This document shows positions 12,549-23,591 of a stretch of DNA of 64,000 nt, in pieces. The DNA comes from Lepiota brunneoincarnata (lineage: Eukaryota > Basidiomycota > Agaricomycetes > Agaricales > Agaricaceae). Each line of letters starts with the position of its first letter. The stretch's first letter is position 1. The position numbers and the translations under genes were made by a program. The notes beneath the pieces are model-generated. The model ran no database searches. It was not told where the DNA came from and saw only the letters and a program-made list of their open reading frames with translations. The stretch covers positions 1,612,001 through 1,676,000 of the forward strand of contig JAEBUN010000006.1 in the NCBI GenBank assembly GCA_023014365.1, given 5' to 3'.

Positions 12549-15023
12549 ATGGACGATGGAAACTCAGTCACAACAAAACTCCTCACCCTCCTCAACGTAT
12601 CAGCAACAAAGGCTGGAAAGCGCAAAGCAGCGTACGAGGATCACCTCGTCCCGGTTAGGAAGCTCAACAAACGCAAGTCGGCATCATTCGCCGAACCCGT
12701 AGTTCAGGAAAAACCAACAGAGGATGCCGAGGTAGAACCCGAGACCGCAGAGGTTGAAGAGCAACCAGAAAGGGAGGAAGAGGAAGAAAGTGCGGTCCCA
12801 GCACTCTTCAATTGATCACTTATTTACATCTGTCTGTCAGGTACACCCGATGGATACGAGAAGCATTTTGGAAACAACTCTGCCGCCTTGACTTGAATTT
12901 GCAAGAAGTTCCGCAGACTCTCGATCCTGGAAGATTACACAGGAAAAGCTGGCATCGCTTGGTTCAGCAGCGGTCTCGTCGCTAGAATCCTCCAAGAACG
13001 TTACCCCGTTACTACCTTCAGCAGATGTGAGTCCTCTCCAACTCTTTTTTTTGGAGACTTGCCCTCAATTTGACTAGATCCTAGAGCGGTTAAAGGCACC
13101 TTTCAAGGATCGCCAAGCCAAGGCCTCCCAAAGTATGTTGTATCCCCCAATATTCCGGGCCAACGCTAACACCGTCCTACAAAGAAACTATCGAACTACA
13201 GGACGACCTACTCTCGATCCTGTCCACACGACGAGATCTCTACCTTACGGCAACACCCCTCGAAACCCAGAGATCTACAAGAGAAGCAGTTGCCCTTCAT
13301 GCCCTTAACCATGTCACCAAGTATACCCTCAACCTTCATACCTCCCCCAACTCCTTACTTACACCCCACCCCGAACAGAAAACGCCGCAGGGTCCTCAAA
13401 AACAACGAACGCCTCGCGTACGCTTCAAAAGGTACACCAAATGACATACCCGAAGACGTTCAAGATCAAGGTTTCACCCGCCCATCTATTCTTATCCTCC
13501 TTCCCTTCCGCAACTCCGCTATCAACTGGTTTAACGCCCTTACCTCACATACACCTTCTCCCTCTTATCAAATTGAAAACCAGTCTCGCTTCCTGGCCGA
13601 GTATGGCCTGCCTCCTGGCGCGGTCGATAAGCTCGCCACGGCAGAACCTGGTTTGTACCCTGCAGATCATGTGAACACCTTCAAGGGGAATGTGGATGAT
13701 AATTTCAGGATTGGCATCAAGCTGACGAGGAAAAGTTTGAGGCTGTTCACCGAGTTCTATGGATGTGACATTATCATCGCCAGTCCTCTGGGCTTGAGGA
13801 GATCGATCGAAAAGGAAAAGTACGCACAGTTTTCACGTTCTTGTATACTCATCACTGAGCGTTTTATTTGACTAGGCATGCAGACTATCTAACGTCCATA
13901 GAAATCCTCATCATTGATCAAATGGACGCTCTAACAATGCAGAACTGGGATCACGTCAAAGTAAGCCCCCCCCACGACTCTCTCAACGGCCATCACAATT
14001 GACTAATCCCCTTCAGCTCGTCCTTTCCCACATCAACCAACTCCCAAAGGAATCCCATGACACTGACTTTTCTAGGATCAAATCCTGGTATCTCGATGGC
14101 CAGTATGTCCTCCTTTCCATTCCGCCCCTCATGCATATTCAAGTTTCCACCACTAGCGCTGCATACCTCCGTCAGTCCATCGCTCTAACCGCATATGAAA
14201 CGCCGGAAACTCGGGCATTGTACAACACCTTCAAGAATGTGACCGGAAAAATCAGAACCGAAAAATTCTTCACCCCAATCCCTGTCCCTGAAGGCGTTGA
14301 TCAGGTACGTCCATCCATTCTCTCCTTCACATCTCCTGAGTTGATTCGCAAATAGGCATTAATCCACTTTGACTGTCCAAGCCCACAAGATGAGCCTGAT
14401 AAACGATTCCACCACTTTACGACCCAGGCAAGTTCAAGATCTCCCACTTTTTTCCTACCTAACCCCAGACTCTCAACCAGGTCCTCCCCACAATCCTCAA
14501 GTCTGCCGTCCAAAGTGCCAACACCGTCATCTTCATCCCTTCCTCCTTCGATTTTATCCGCATCCACAACTATTTTCGGAAATCCACCGGGGTATCATAT
14601 ACAATCCTTTCCGAGTTCGTTCCTCCCTCTCCCAACTCAGCTCCTCTTGACATACAACATACAGGTACTCGACGAACCAAGACATCTCTCGTGCTCGCCA
14701 AGCTTTCTTCAGCGGCGCCAAGTCATTCCTACTCATCAGCGAGCGATTCCATTTTTACAAACGGTGTCGTATCCTTTTTCCCCTTGCTTGATCCTCTCCG
14801 GCTTACCGCGTACCTACAGCTACAAAATCCGAGGTATCCGCAACCTCATATTCTACGGCCCACCTGACCATCCACAATTTTTCACTGAATTCCTCTCGTA
14901 CCCCTTCCTTGACTGACTGGCGTCGAGCCCTCGGATGTGACGTGCAGACTACTGTATTGCAAGTTTGACTGGTTCAAGATGGAGAGGATTGTAGGGACTG
15001 AAAATGCTGTGGAGTTGGATTGA
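12549..15023 (+). CDS. UTP25: U3 snoRNP-associated protein Utp25
   Basis: Nucleolar factor of the small-subunit processome, needed for 18S pre-rRNA processing; the fold is a DEAD-box-helicase-like pair without normal ATP motifs. Exons give an acidic N-terminus (VTTKLLTLLNVSATKAGKRK, then an E-rich tract), GYEKHFGNNSAALT, RDLYLTATPLETQR, ALHALNHVTK, TRPSILILLPFRNSAINWF, FYGCDIIIASPLGLRRSIEK, LIIDQMDALTMQNWDHVK, YETPETRALYNTFKNVTGKI, a second domain with TVIFIPSSFDFIRIHNYFRK, ISRARQAFFSGAKSFLLISE and RIRGIRNLIFYGPPDHPQFF, and the end WFKMERIVGTENAVEL. All of these are Utp25 family landmarks. A single extra T at about 12,893 gives an in-frame TGA (12894-12896); without it the frame runs on as ALTEFARSSADSRSWK. 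It converges on ATG3. A short first exon upstream cannot be excluded. Confidence 0.9.
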
Positions 15024-15258
15024 CGCTATATAAGGGCGTTTCGTGTTGTGCTTGCTACCTCAAGCGCTCGGAGTTTGAAAGGGACGAGTTAGAGGACTCG
15101 TATAGTACATCATTCACGACTACTACCACCAGCGACGAATGAGTGTTCATCTAAATGCGTAACGTACAAAGAACGAGTAAGGGGGGAGAGAGACACTTGA
15201 AACAGGAAAAGCACAAACGAAGGAAAAGGGTATACCACCGGATAGACTATAAGACAAA
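15024..15258. other. Convergent 3' spacer UTP25/ATG3
   Basis: 235 bp between the two stop codons, expected to contain both 3' UTRs and polyadenylation signals. Nothing else seen. Confidence 0.5.
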
Positions 15259-16753
15259 TCAAAAGGAGGTCGTGGAATCGACTTCGATTGTCGGTACAAT
15301 CGAAGCGATAAACTTGAGGAAGACAACAAGATAAAAGTCCACACGCATACCCTCAACTTGCTCCTCTCCCTCCGTGCTACCACTAACATTTTTATCCTTC
15401 TTCCCAGCACCACTCGACTTGCTTCCCCCACCGAACAACCACTTTTTCTTAATCCCACTACTCTCCTTTATCGCAGCAGCAGTAGACGCAGAGCCAGATC
15501 TGCCTTGCTGCTGAGCAAGCTGTTCCGCAACCACACTCGAATTCATCCTCTCGATCACCTTTTTCATCACACTCGCGTGCTTGCACGGGTGCACCGACGC
15601 GGCCTGTAACGAGGTTGAATGGATAAACGGTTCGATAGTGACAGTCTTGTGTGCATGGTCAGCTGAAATGTCCTGGAAGATCTGAGGCGGCGCGAGCGGG
15701 TTGCGGTTCTCATCGTAGCCGATGAGCCAGACGCGTGGTGTTTGGTAGTACTTGTCATAGGTGATCATGACGTCGTAAGTCCGGACTTGAAGGAGATTGT
15801 CCCTTGCCACTTCAACTTGACTGCACGAGGACGCGCACTAAAGGGAAGTAAGGGTCAGAACCAAGGTACGAACCTAAAATTTAAGCGCGAGAGGAACCAC
15901 GTACCTGGCACCGATCACACCACCCTTTTGAGTGGAAGTGATAGGAGCAGCAGATCTCGGCGCCGCCGTAGCCTCATCCTCACCCTCCAGATCCTCCTCC
16001 ATGTCCGGAATATCATCCAAATCAGGAATCTCACCTACCCCGCTTCCAGCACCATCCTTCCCTGCACCACCCAAATTCATCCCCGCAATGCCGCTAGCTA
16101 CACCCCCAATATCACCTGACCCATCCAGATCTGGGATATCCTCAATTTCGCCTGGATTTGCAGCAGAATCCAGAGTCGACTTCCTTCCCGCGTGTGTTTC
16201 AACCCACTCGTCCCCCTCTGTGGTAGAGTCCGCGAAGGATAATAGACGCTCGGCATCTTCGTCGGCGTCCGTGTAGGCGAGCGACGTCGCGCGACGGAGG
16301 CAGGGTACACCCCGCGTTACGAGGTACTGTTTATCTGCGGGGAGGAAATCGCGATTCTTAGTCTTGTCTCCCTGTTTCCCTGTGATGATCCGCGGAGGGG
16401 TAAGCCAATGTGGTTGTATGTGGGAGACGAGAGAGCACTTGCCAGGTCCATACGGGGAACTTGTATACAAGAAAGTCGCCTGCGACGACAAATTCCTCTG
16501 CGATGGGGTAGGTTTAGGTGGTGAGTGTTTGCAGATGGGTTATGGACACGCACCAGGGGTTATGCGACCGTGTTCCTTGAACTTGCTCTCTTTGAGCACC
16601 TGGTCGCGACGGTTGTGAGCCGAGCGCGATGAGGATGTGCATGGGACTCACTGGACTTAGGATTTCGCGGACGGCGAAGAGATGTGACTTGGGAGAGGGA
16701 GTAAGCGGGAGAGGGTAGTGGAAGGGGAGAGACGTTACCTGAAAAGCTTGCAT
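15259..16753 (-). CDS. ATG3: Autophagy E2-like conjugating enzyme Atg3
   Basis: Transfers Atg8 to phosphatidylethanolamine during autophagosome formation; receives Atg8 from the E1 Atg7 in the cytosol. The start MQAFQ is a tiny first exon, followed by [24 protein letters not shown] and [17 protein letters not shown], each joined over introns of normal size. A long acidic flexible region follows ([20 protein letters not shown]), the usual Atg7/Atg8 contact zone. The core has [20 protein letters not shown] and the catalytic motif [12 protein letters not shown]; the cysteine codon is at 15583-15585. The C-terminus [20 protein letters not shown] is complete. A roughly 60-residue Ser/Ala/Gly-rich insert separates the catalytic helix from the last strand. 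The start lies 92 bp from the stop of the LYAR-type gene upstream. No frame break seen. Confidence 0.95.
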
Positions 16754-16844
16754 GATGCTGTTGTTGAGAGTAGAGAGATGGAGAGAGCAAAAATGAAATC
16801 GATACAATATTACGGAACAAGTCACATGTCTTATCGACATCATA

Positions 16845-18087
16845 CTACTCCGGCGTGTCGACCTCCATAGCATCTCCAGACACCTTCGTCTTCTCCTTGT
16901 TGCGTTTCCTCCCGTTTTCTATCTACCGCTTCCCGCGCCCCTTCCTGTACGTCTACTGTCGCCTCAACTTCTGCCGGCTTATCTTTCTTCCTGGACTTTT
17001 TCTCTTTTTTCACCTTAGGGGTATCGTTGTCGCCGTCCGCTTGTACCTGTGTAGACTCGCTGGGGACGGCGTCGGGTTCCCTTTTTTCCTTCTTCTCTTT
17101 TTTGCTGCTCTTTTCTCCCCTCTCCTTCTTCTCTTTCTTCTCTTTCTTCTCCTTCTTTCTTTCTTCTCCACCTTCTCCACCTTTCTCCACTGTTGTCCTC
17201 CTCTTGCTTTTTCCTCCGCTCTTTCTTTTCCTTTCTTTCCTTTCTGTCCGTCATTCCCTTCTTTTCCTCCTCCCCCTCTCCCTCCTTCACGGGTGGCGAG
17301 AGCAGAGGCACGGAAGTAGGATCGACAGCCTTTTCAGTCGCTCTTGGCCTTCTTCGATGACTTTCCATTCTCTCGCGTACCCTACGAAATCAATGTACCC
17401 AGCACCCCCTCGACTAAAAGCCAAGCAGACCTGACATACCTTATCCTCCTCCACCTTGCGCTTTTTACTCTCCTTCTCCACATTACCCGTATCAATTCCC
17501 TTTGCCTGAGCAACATCTTCGCCACTCTCTTCCACCGGCTTCGTTACAGGCGACATTCGCGGAGGCGTCCCAAGCGGGGTATCATTAGCACCTGATGCAT
17601 GCGATCTCGTTTGGTTCCATCTAGTACCATTCCATCCTCCATACCCACCTCTGACAGAGTAGCTGCCGTACCCTCTTGGCTGTTGGTGGTTATGACCACG
17701 CCCATTTCTCGGACCTTGACCCTGCGTTGGAAGTTTGAGTACCGGAAAATCAAACATCTAAGAGGTTAACGTACCTGTTTGGGTCCCGTGTACAGGTTTT
17801 TTTGGTACTTTTCAGCTTCGCTGATACATGATGTGTGTGTTTTGTATTCTGCCGGGGTATTGAATGTTGTTGAGCAGTCTATGCAGTCGAATCCACCGTG
17901 GCATCGTGAATGGTGCTGATCCAGTTTTGGTTTTTTTACGACGTCTCCACACGCTGGAGAAAGTGTTATGTATTAGCCTGAAAGACGCGGCGATGCTTAC
18001 TATGACACCTAGAGAACAGAAAGCCACCAGCGATTAGTCTGACCCCGCCCACGACCAGTGAGGATGCACGCACTGAAACGAAACCAT
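16845..18087 (-). CDS. LYAR-type C2HC zinc-finger nucleolar protein
   Basis: Homologue of LYAR (yeast YCR087C-A type), a nucleolar nucleic-acid-binding protein linked to rRNA transcription and ribosome biogenesis. The N-terminal zinc finger is assembled from three exons: 18074-18087, an 8-nt microexon 18001-18008, and an exon from about 17,956. Together they read MVSFQCHTCGDVVKKPKLDQ, then SRCHGGFDCIDCSTTF and TSCISEAEKYQKNLYTGPKQ, which is the family signature. A Gly/Arg/Asn-rich segment follows (GRGHNHQQPRGYGSY), then VEKESKKRKVEEDK, an intron, and a very Lys/Glu-rich tail (about 17,300-16,900), most likely a nucleolar localisation region. The tail's exon frame is uncertain: the end chosen gives SGDAMEVDTPE. 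Family assignment is firm; C-terminal boundaries are approximate. Confidence 0.85.
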
Positions 18088-18186
18088 TTTGGAAAAAGTC
18101 TATAATACAGGGTAAAGAACGAGGCGAGGTATTGAGCGCAAATTCACAAAACTTCCAGTCACGTGTATAATCTCAATATGAACAAT

Positions 18187-19007
18187 TCATTTTGAATCCA
18201 AAACCACAATCCATGTATCCGGACAATCCTTGCCGCCAGGCAACAACCTCAACCTCTGATACTCCTCATCCTTCTCCAACCCCCTAAACCACACATTTAC
18301 ACCCAAAAAATCACACCTCTTCACCCTCCGATCATGATTATTCGAATTTGCCTCCACACGTTTCTTATGCGCCTTCTTCATCGCTCCCATCCTCTTCTCA
18401 TCTCCACATATCAACCCCCATTCCGAATCCGCCAACGGCTCCTGTAACGCAGCCCACAACGCATCCCAAACCATATCACACGTAATATCGTGTTGCGACG
18501 GGATATCAATCGTCCACGGGAAACTCTTGCTGATCAACCGCATCATTTTTACCGGGGTAGTATTTGCCGGTAGATGCCGATGGGTGTAGTACGTCGACGT
18601 TAGGATCGAGCGACTCGGCTTGTCGGTCACGTTGAACCGTAGGAGTGTCGAGTCCGCGGCTAGTATCGCGCTTAGCGTAGGGTACTTTTGAGATTTGAAT
18701 TCGGATGCTTTAACAAAATAAGTCTTGTAAGGCTAGATTGTTTGAGATGAGCGGAATCACGAACGTCTAGGCTCCTGCTGCTGTTGTGGATAAAACGCCT
18801 GGTGGTTCATCTCGTTTGACATTGGCGGGTTCATGGGGTTAGGACCCCAGCCTGGGGGTGGGGTGGTGGGCCCCAGTAACCCGGGTGAGGTTGCACAGGC
18901 GGTTGTACAGGCGGCTGATGTTGAGGTGGGACATAGACGTTTGGGTTTCCGCCGGGATAGTACGGGTTCACACCCTGCCCGTGCCATGGCGGATAGAAAG
19001 GCGCCAT
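18187..19007 (-). CDS. DUF6699 domain protein
   Basis: Fungal protein of unknown function. Exon 1 encodes a Pro/Gln-rich, probably disordered N-terminus (MAPFYPPWHGQGVNPYYPGG ... FYPQQQQEPR). An intron of about 57 nt joins it to SEFKSQKYPTLSAILAADST and then the globular part: SFPWTIDIPSQHDITCDMVW, WDALWAALQEPLADSEWGLI, RRVKRCDFLGVNVWFRGLEK, ending TWIVVLDSK. The pattern of a short hydrophobic core with WxI and LxGxxVWFRGL fits DUF6699 of Agaricomycetes. In the Pro-rich part one C seems to be missing in a C-run near 18,863: reading shifts from WGPPPHP to PPGWGPNPMNPP. The stop lies 100 bp before the LYAR-type start, on the same strand. Confidence 0.75.
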
Positions 19008-19114
19008 GATTATCTTTGATCAAATTTGAACGTTAAAAGTGGGAGGGGGTTTCCTAATGCCAGTGGTCGCCTGAGTCAATGTACTGAGAGGATGAGTAGA
19101 GAGAGAGAAGAGAC

Positions 19115-19411
19115 GTGTGAAGAGGAAGGGAAGATTGTGCGGGCAAGAAGCACAAAGCATCCACCCAAGATAAGTATTTTCCAGCGATGGGCGCCTAGTT
19201 CCTTTCAGTGACGCATGATTCTTTAAGCGGTTTCCCCGCCCCCCCTTTTTCAATGATGTTTCCTGCTACACTGACACCCGGCCCCGTTCCTTGATCCAGT
19301 CATTTAGCCGTCTGTGGATATGATGTCCTCCCTTGACTTTGAGAAAGATAGGTCTTACAGCGCCGTATATACCACAGATCACGAGCGCGAATCATGGACA
19401 TCAAGGCAATA
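19115..19411. repeat. Promoter-like block R, copy 1
   Basis: Shares with 21058-21345 and 26867-27040 the ordered strings gcatccacccaagataag, cagtcatttagcc, gagagatagg.cttacag and gtatatacc.acagatc. It lies directly upstream of the DUF6699 gene. A TATA-like gtatatacc near 19,364 suggests a displaced promoter for a plus-strand transcript, but no gene follows. Confidence 0.75.
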
Positions 19412-20357
19412 TTTAACCATCACACACCCATTTCACTGCAAAAAAAAAAAGATCACTGGGGTCCCCCTCGCCTGATTTACCAACAACAGACGCTCAACCA
19501 AGGTGCAGCCCGTGTTCCCACTACTGCACCCGATTGGTCCACTACCCAAAACCCCCCATCAAAGCATCAACCCACGCGGTGGTGCACAGACGCCCACGAA
19601 CCCAGAATCCCCCCTCTTCCACCCACAGCCCACTTCCCCTCAGCTCCGCCAGCACAAGTCATACCCATGCGCAACCCTGAGGAACCCCAAACGTTCCTCC
19701 TCTCGGAGATATAACACAATACCGTGATTTTTCAGCCCTATGACTCCCCCTCACCTCAAACCCATTACGGCCCAGTCCATAATCTAACGGGGGTGACCTG
19801 CATCACAAATCAACCTATTCCCAATAACCCGAGTCATGTTTACCTGATACTGACAGACACATGGACGCCCTCGTGCAATGCCTTTTTCGGGGTTTGTTCC
19901 TGCTTATACTGAGGGCTGAGAGTCTAGAGGGGCCTAGTTGGATAATTCCGGCAGCATGCGGTCGCTTCCACAAGATATATATATATAGACCAGCCAAGGT
20001 CGAATTCGCCGGGTTCTTGGGGTTTCCCGAGTCAGAGCGTGGTCTGCATGAGATGGAGTCAATGTGGTCTGTTTGTGGCGTATGTACATTAGACCGACAG
20101 TGCCGAACTTGAAGGTTCAAGGGAGGGACGGGGGTAAATACGATGTGACAGGTGCCCTGACTCACTTTTGGACAGTTGGAACGGGAAATATTAACGCTAC
20201 GAGGCTTTGGTGAGCGTCAAGGGAGAGCTTGTGTGATTAGCTCGGCTACTAGGCGGTAGTTGGTGTTTAGTACGTCATGATCTTCTATACTCCGTGCTCC
20301 CAAAGAACTTGTGTTTGGGGCTTTGAGCCATGAAGGACAGTACTATAAGCATGGTGC
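19412..20357. other. Gene-free stretch
   Basis: Contains a poly-A run (19,440-19,450), a Pro-rich but unsupported plus-strand frame, and an atatatatata tract at 19,977-19,986. No supported gene. Confidence 0.45.
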
Positions 20358-21032
20358 TGTAGAGGTGGGCAAGCGGCTACACCTGCAAAGGCCGCCCTAT
20401 GCCACCTCTCGTAGGACTCGGAACCCGAACTCGGAACCCGAAATCCGAACCCGGATCAAGAAACTCGGAGCACCCAGCTGATTAGAGCCGTTATCATTTT
20501 GCGACATATCCATTTCGCCCGAAACCTCTTACATTCCTTAACAAATAAATTTTACTATATTTCTATTCCTTTCCCTGAGGTTGAACTTTAGCATAAGTTT
20601 TTCTCCCTTATTTAGATCTTTCTGAGCTTCGCACACCACCCCGTTCACTAGTTCCCTTCAGCTTCCCTTATATCTGTTCTCGTAGCCACGAAAACTTCTC
20701 ATTCTTCCCCTGTTTCACCTTCACTATCCCCAGATTTGTCCTAGCATAATTATATCTCAATTTTTCGGTCTGTTTCGGTACAGAAAACATAGTCAGTACA
20801 ATATTTTGCTTGTATATAAAGTTCCGAGCTCACTTATGAGCTCGGCAGTCAATATACGACCCATAAACACACACACTCTCTCTTTCTCTCTCTCACTCAA
20901 ATATCCCATCTTTCCTGGTTTTCGAAGCCCAGTGGTTGTTTTGCCAACCACTCTTGCCCCTTTGTTTGTTTCGTGTTAGCGCTGTTTCGATCGTGTTTCG
21001 GTTTCGTTTCGGTCTCGTTTCGGCGCCTTTCA
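20358..21032 (+). mobile_element. Candidate solo LTR
   Basis: Begins TGTAGAGGTGGG and ends GGCGCCTTTCA (TG..CA). Flanks GGTGC and CGTGC differ by one base, as expected of an aged 5-bp target duplication. Inside are an imperfect GC-rich inverted repeat at 20,360-20,412, repeated cgaacccgaa units (20,418-20,455), a TATA box (tgtatataaag near 20,812) and a TC-rich run (20,874-20,898). This is the layout of an LTR promoter and R region. No internal retrotransposon genes are present. Confidence 0.45.
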
Positions 21033-21057
21033 CGTGCTGAAGAGTCGCTTGCTCTTC

Positions 21058-21345
21058 AGTGTGAAGAGGAAGGGGAGACTGCGGCAAGAAGCACAGAGCA
21101 TCCACCCAAGATAAGCACTTTCCAGTGATGGGCGCCTACATCCTCTCAGTGACGCATCGTTCTGTGAAGCGGTTCCTCCGCCCCTTTTTCAATGACGCTG
21201 CCTGCCACACTGACACTTGGCCCGTTCCTTGATCCAGTCATTTAGCCAGCTGTGGATGTAATATCCTCCTTTAACTTTGAGAGAGATAGGTCTTACAGTG
21301 CTGTATATACCTACAGATCACGAGCGCGAATCGACCAGTACTTCC
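21058..21345. repeat. Promoter-like block R, copy 2
   Basis: Diverged direct copy of 19115-19411, including the TATA-like gtatatacc near 21,303. It starts just right of the candidate LTR. No gene follows. Confidence 0.75.
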
Positions 21346-21944
21346 AATCCTGTGATGTAAGTGACGAGGTAGAGAATGGGATAGTAGTTGTTTCCACTTA
21401 TGAATCTAGAGTGCAACCAACGCCTCCCAACCTTCCATCGCAAGCTCAAAATTTGGAGCCTTGAGCTCCAATTCTACATGCGAGGGCTATCGAAATGATT
21501 TCATCCGTACTTGGCGGGATCGGGATGACGGCTGGACAGTGAGGGATTAATTAGGGGTGGGGGCTTGGGTGGGGGCAGCCATCTACAGACTCTTGAGAGT
21601 GCCATCGCCACCCGTCTACAGCTTTTTTTTTTTTTTTCTACTCTATTACTTTTAATGGTTGCCCCGGGCCCCAGCCTGCTTCAAGGCCTCCAACGATGGG
21701 CTGCATAGCACTCATGCTCCATTATCTTAACCTTGTCGGATTGGTACAATATAAAAGTCAGCTGAATCTATTACAGCACTTTGGAATAAAGAAACGTACA
21801 GATTCCAGAACAGGCTGCACGATAATAACAGAGACTTCTCGAGTTATCCGTGAAAAAAGATAACGCAAAGGTGCAACGAAAGTACTAGGGTGGCGAAACA
21901 TGTCAAGCAGGATCGACAGAAATACAAGCGGCGTAGATGAAGCA
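21346..21944. other. Gene-free stretch with poly-T tract
   Basis: Downstream region of the small secreted protein gene. Holds a long T-run at about 21,624-21,638. No coding signal. Confidence 0.45.
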
Positions 21945-22427
21945 CTAAGAAAAACAATGGAAAGACGAGATGTCGTCCTGAAACTGGGGCGGTACATCAA
22001 ACACTCTCGTGAGCTGTAGGTCAATGTGGAAACTGCCACCGCTGCATCCAGCATCTCTGAAAAAACGACTGGTAAACAAATCTTCCTTTTTCCGTTATTT
22101 GAAGAGAGCATACGTGTAAAACGTGCAAGACACAAATTTGTTAGCGGACGCAAGTGAGATACTCCGGACTTTATCATTATAGGGGCCAGGCCAGACTTGC
22201 GTACAACCGGTGATAGGCGTATAGCCAAAGTTTTGACATGGTTCACCCTCCCTGTGTTGTTGGCAGAGTTTAACCAAGCCGGCCTGAAACACCGTTAGAC
22301 AAGAGTGGTAAACGAAACATGCAAAGTAGAATATAAGGAAAGCTGCTCTCACATGCTGAGCATTTACATTAAACAAAAGGGATGCATATGCGAAGACGGT
22401 AGCAATGGCTACAGCTGTGGATTTCAT
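21945..22427 (-). CDS. Small secreted six-cysteine protein
   Basis: Three-exon gene for a protein of about 115 residues. Exon 1 is a signal peptide (MKSTAVAIATVFAYASLLFN, then VNAQ), expected cleavage after NAQ. An intron of about 69 nt leads to the mature part with LCQQHREGEPCQNFGY, TGCTQVWPGPYNDK and NKFVSCTFYT. A second intron (GTATGC..TTTCAG) joins this to DAGCSGGSFHIDLQLTRVFD, and the protein ends DDISSFHCFS. The mature chain has six cysteines, so three disulfides are likely. Exporting a small disulfide-rich protein fits an apoplastic or effector-like role, but the family is not one I can name; a crystallin-like fold is one possibility. Both splice junctions keep frame. The neighbourhood is repeat-rich. 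Confidence 0.72.
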
Positions 22428-23149
22428 GGTAGGGAACGTCGCAGTGGGAACTTGGAAGTTGGAAGCTCTAGCGATCGATTGCGGGCATTTATATCTCGAC
22501 CTACATTGAACCTTATCGTGAATCGCAAGCATAGAGACATATTGCTCGGACTAACACTCCCTGCTAGTGGATGACTATCTAGCTGAAAATAGGCTAAACA
22601 CTTTCAGCCGAATGAGCCGTTGCACAAACCAAGCCTACCTGGGCCTTGTTGTCGGTCTTTAAATGCCTATCACCTCCTAGTTCAAGCCAGTCCTGCATTC
22701 TAATGGGTTCTAACTTGTTGTCAGGTTCTGACAGCTCAAATGTGGCGTCACGCTTGCCGGCCCATAGAGATCTCTCTGGCGGATATTGGAGAGCCGGAAG
22801 TACTCACGTACTAGCCCAGTAGCAAGCCTTGTCAGAATTCTATCTCCCTTATGACCCAATTTTAATATCATATTTTATCTGGACCCCACAGTGCAGGACA
22901 ATGATTGAGAGTTATTCGCTGTACATGTACTACTACATTCCACAACACCTTGCATTCTAGTTTCCGCAAATATTCACTCCTAATTTGTTGGAGAAGCACA
23001 GGTTCAATAAAGTCGCACCGGCCTGCTCGTTGTTGGTTTAGTGAAAGGACAGAATTGGCCTCGTCCTTGATGGGATTCTTGTACATTTTCAAATGTGCTG
23101 GAGACGGGTTTACTTCTTGATTGATGACTTTCATGTGCGTATTCTTTCA
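22428..23149. other. Gene-free stretch
   Basis: Upstream region of the secreted-protein gene and left part of the inverted duplication. No supported gene. Confidence 0.4.
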
Positions 23150-23348
23150 CTTTGTCACTCTGGAAGTCAGAAGAATAAGATTGAAACTGACGTCGGCGAG
23201 CAGATTGTATAGGGTTGTGTTCTGGTTGGCGATGATGGTTCGCTACCCGACAGTTATTCGGCCGCTGTTCAACAAGCTCTCGCCCTTCGCGGGAGGAGGT
23301 TTAAGACCAAGGTTCAAGGCCCTTGCGTCGAAATTGAAATTCGGGTAG
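23150..23348 (+). pseudogene. 3' end of an unidentified gene (copy 1)
   Basis: The frame ending LFNKLSPFAGGG ... ALASKLKFG-stop matches, at DNA and protein level, the minus-strand frame LFNKFSPWKEIENEV ... SASKLEFP-stop at 50,750-50,900. Both sit just upstream of the paired membrane-protein genes, so they are the same gene end carried along by the duplication. The 5' part is missing or unrecognisable here. Product unknown. Confidence 0.45.
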
Positions 23349-23591
23349 AAGCATGTTCATCATGATCAACGTTATTCCGAGGGGCGATCACTGAAGCTGG
23401 TGATGCCGAAGAACTTCGAGCTGTGTTACTCAGCTGGCTCTGGAATGTGCTCTGGGGCCGACCTAGGACCGCGTTCGATCCCCTGCGGTGTATGTACATA
23501 CATGCCGCAACCCACTGCATCTGGCTATCCATAGTATATATAGGCAATGGCCTCACCCATCGTGTAGCCAGCACCATCCAATCCGTTGCAA

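Noticed and set aside
16855..17434. Phe/Leu/Ser-rich plus-strand frames resembling membrane proteins
   Set aside because: Antisense of the Lys/Glu-rich tail of the LYAR-type gene; hydrophobicity is a by-product of AAG/GAG codons read backwards.
19394..19714. Proline-rich plus-strand frame after block R copy 1
   Set aside because: Not present after copies 2 and 3, no splice signals and no domain; the shared ATG alone is weak evidence.
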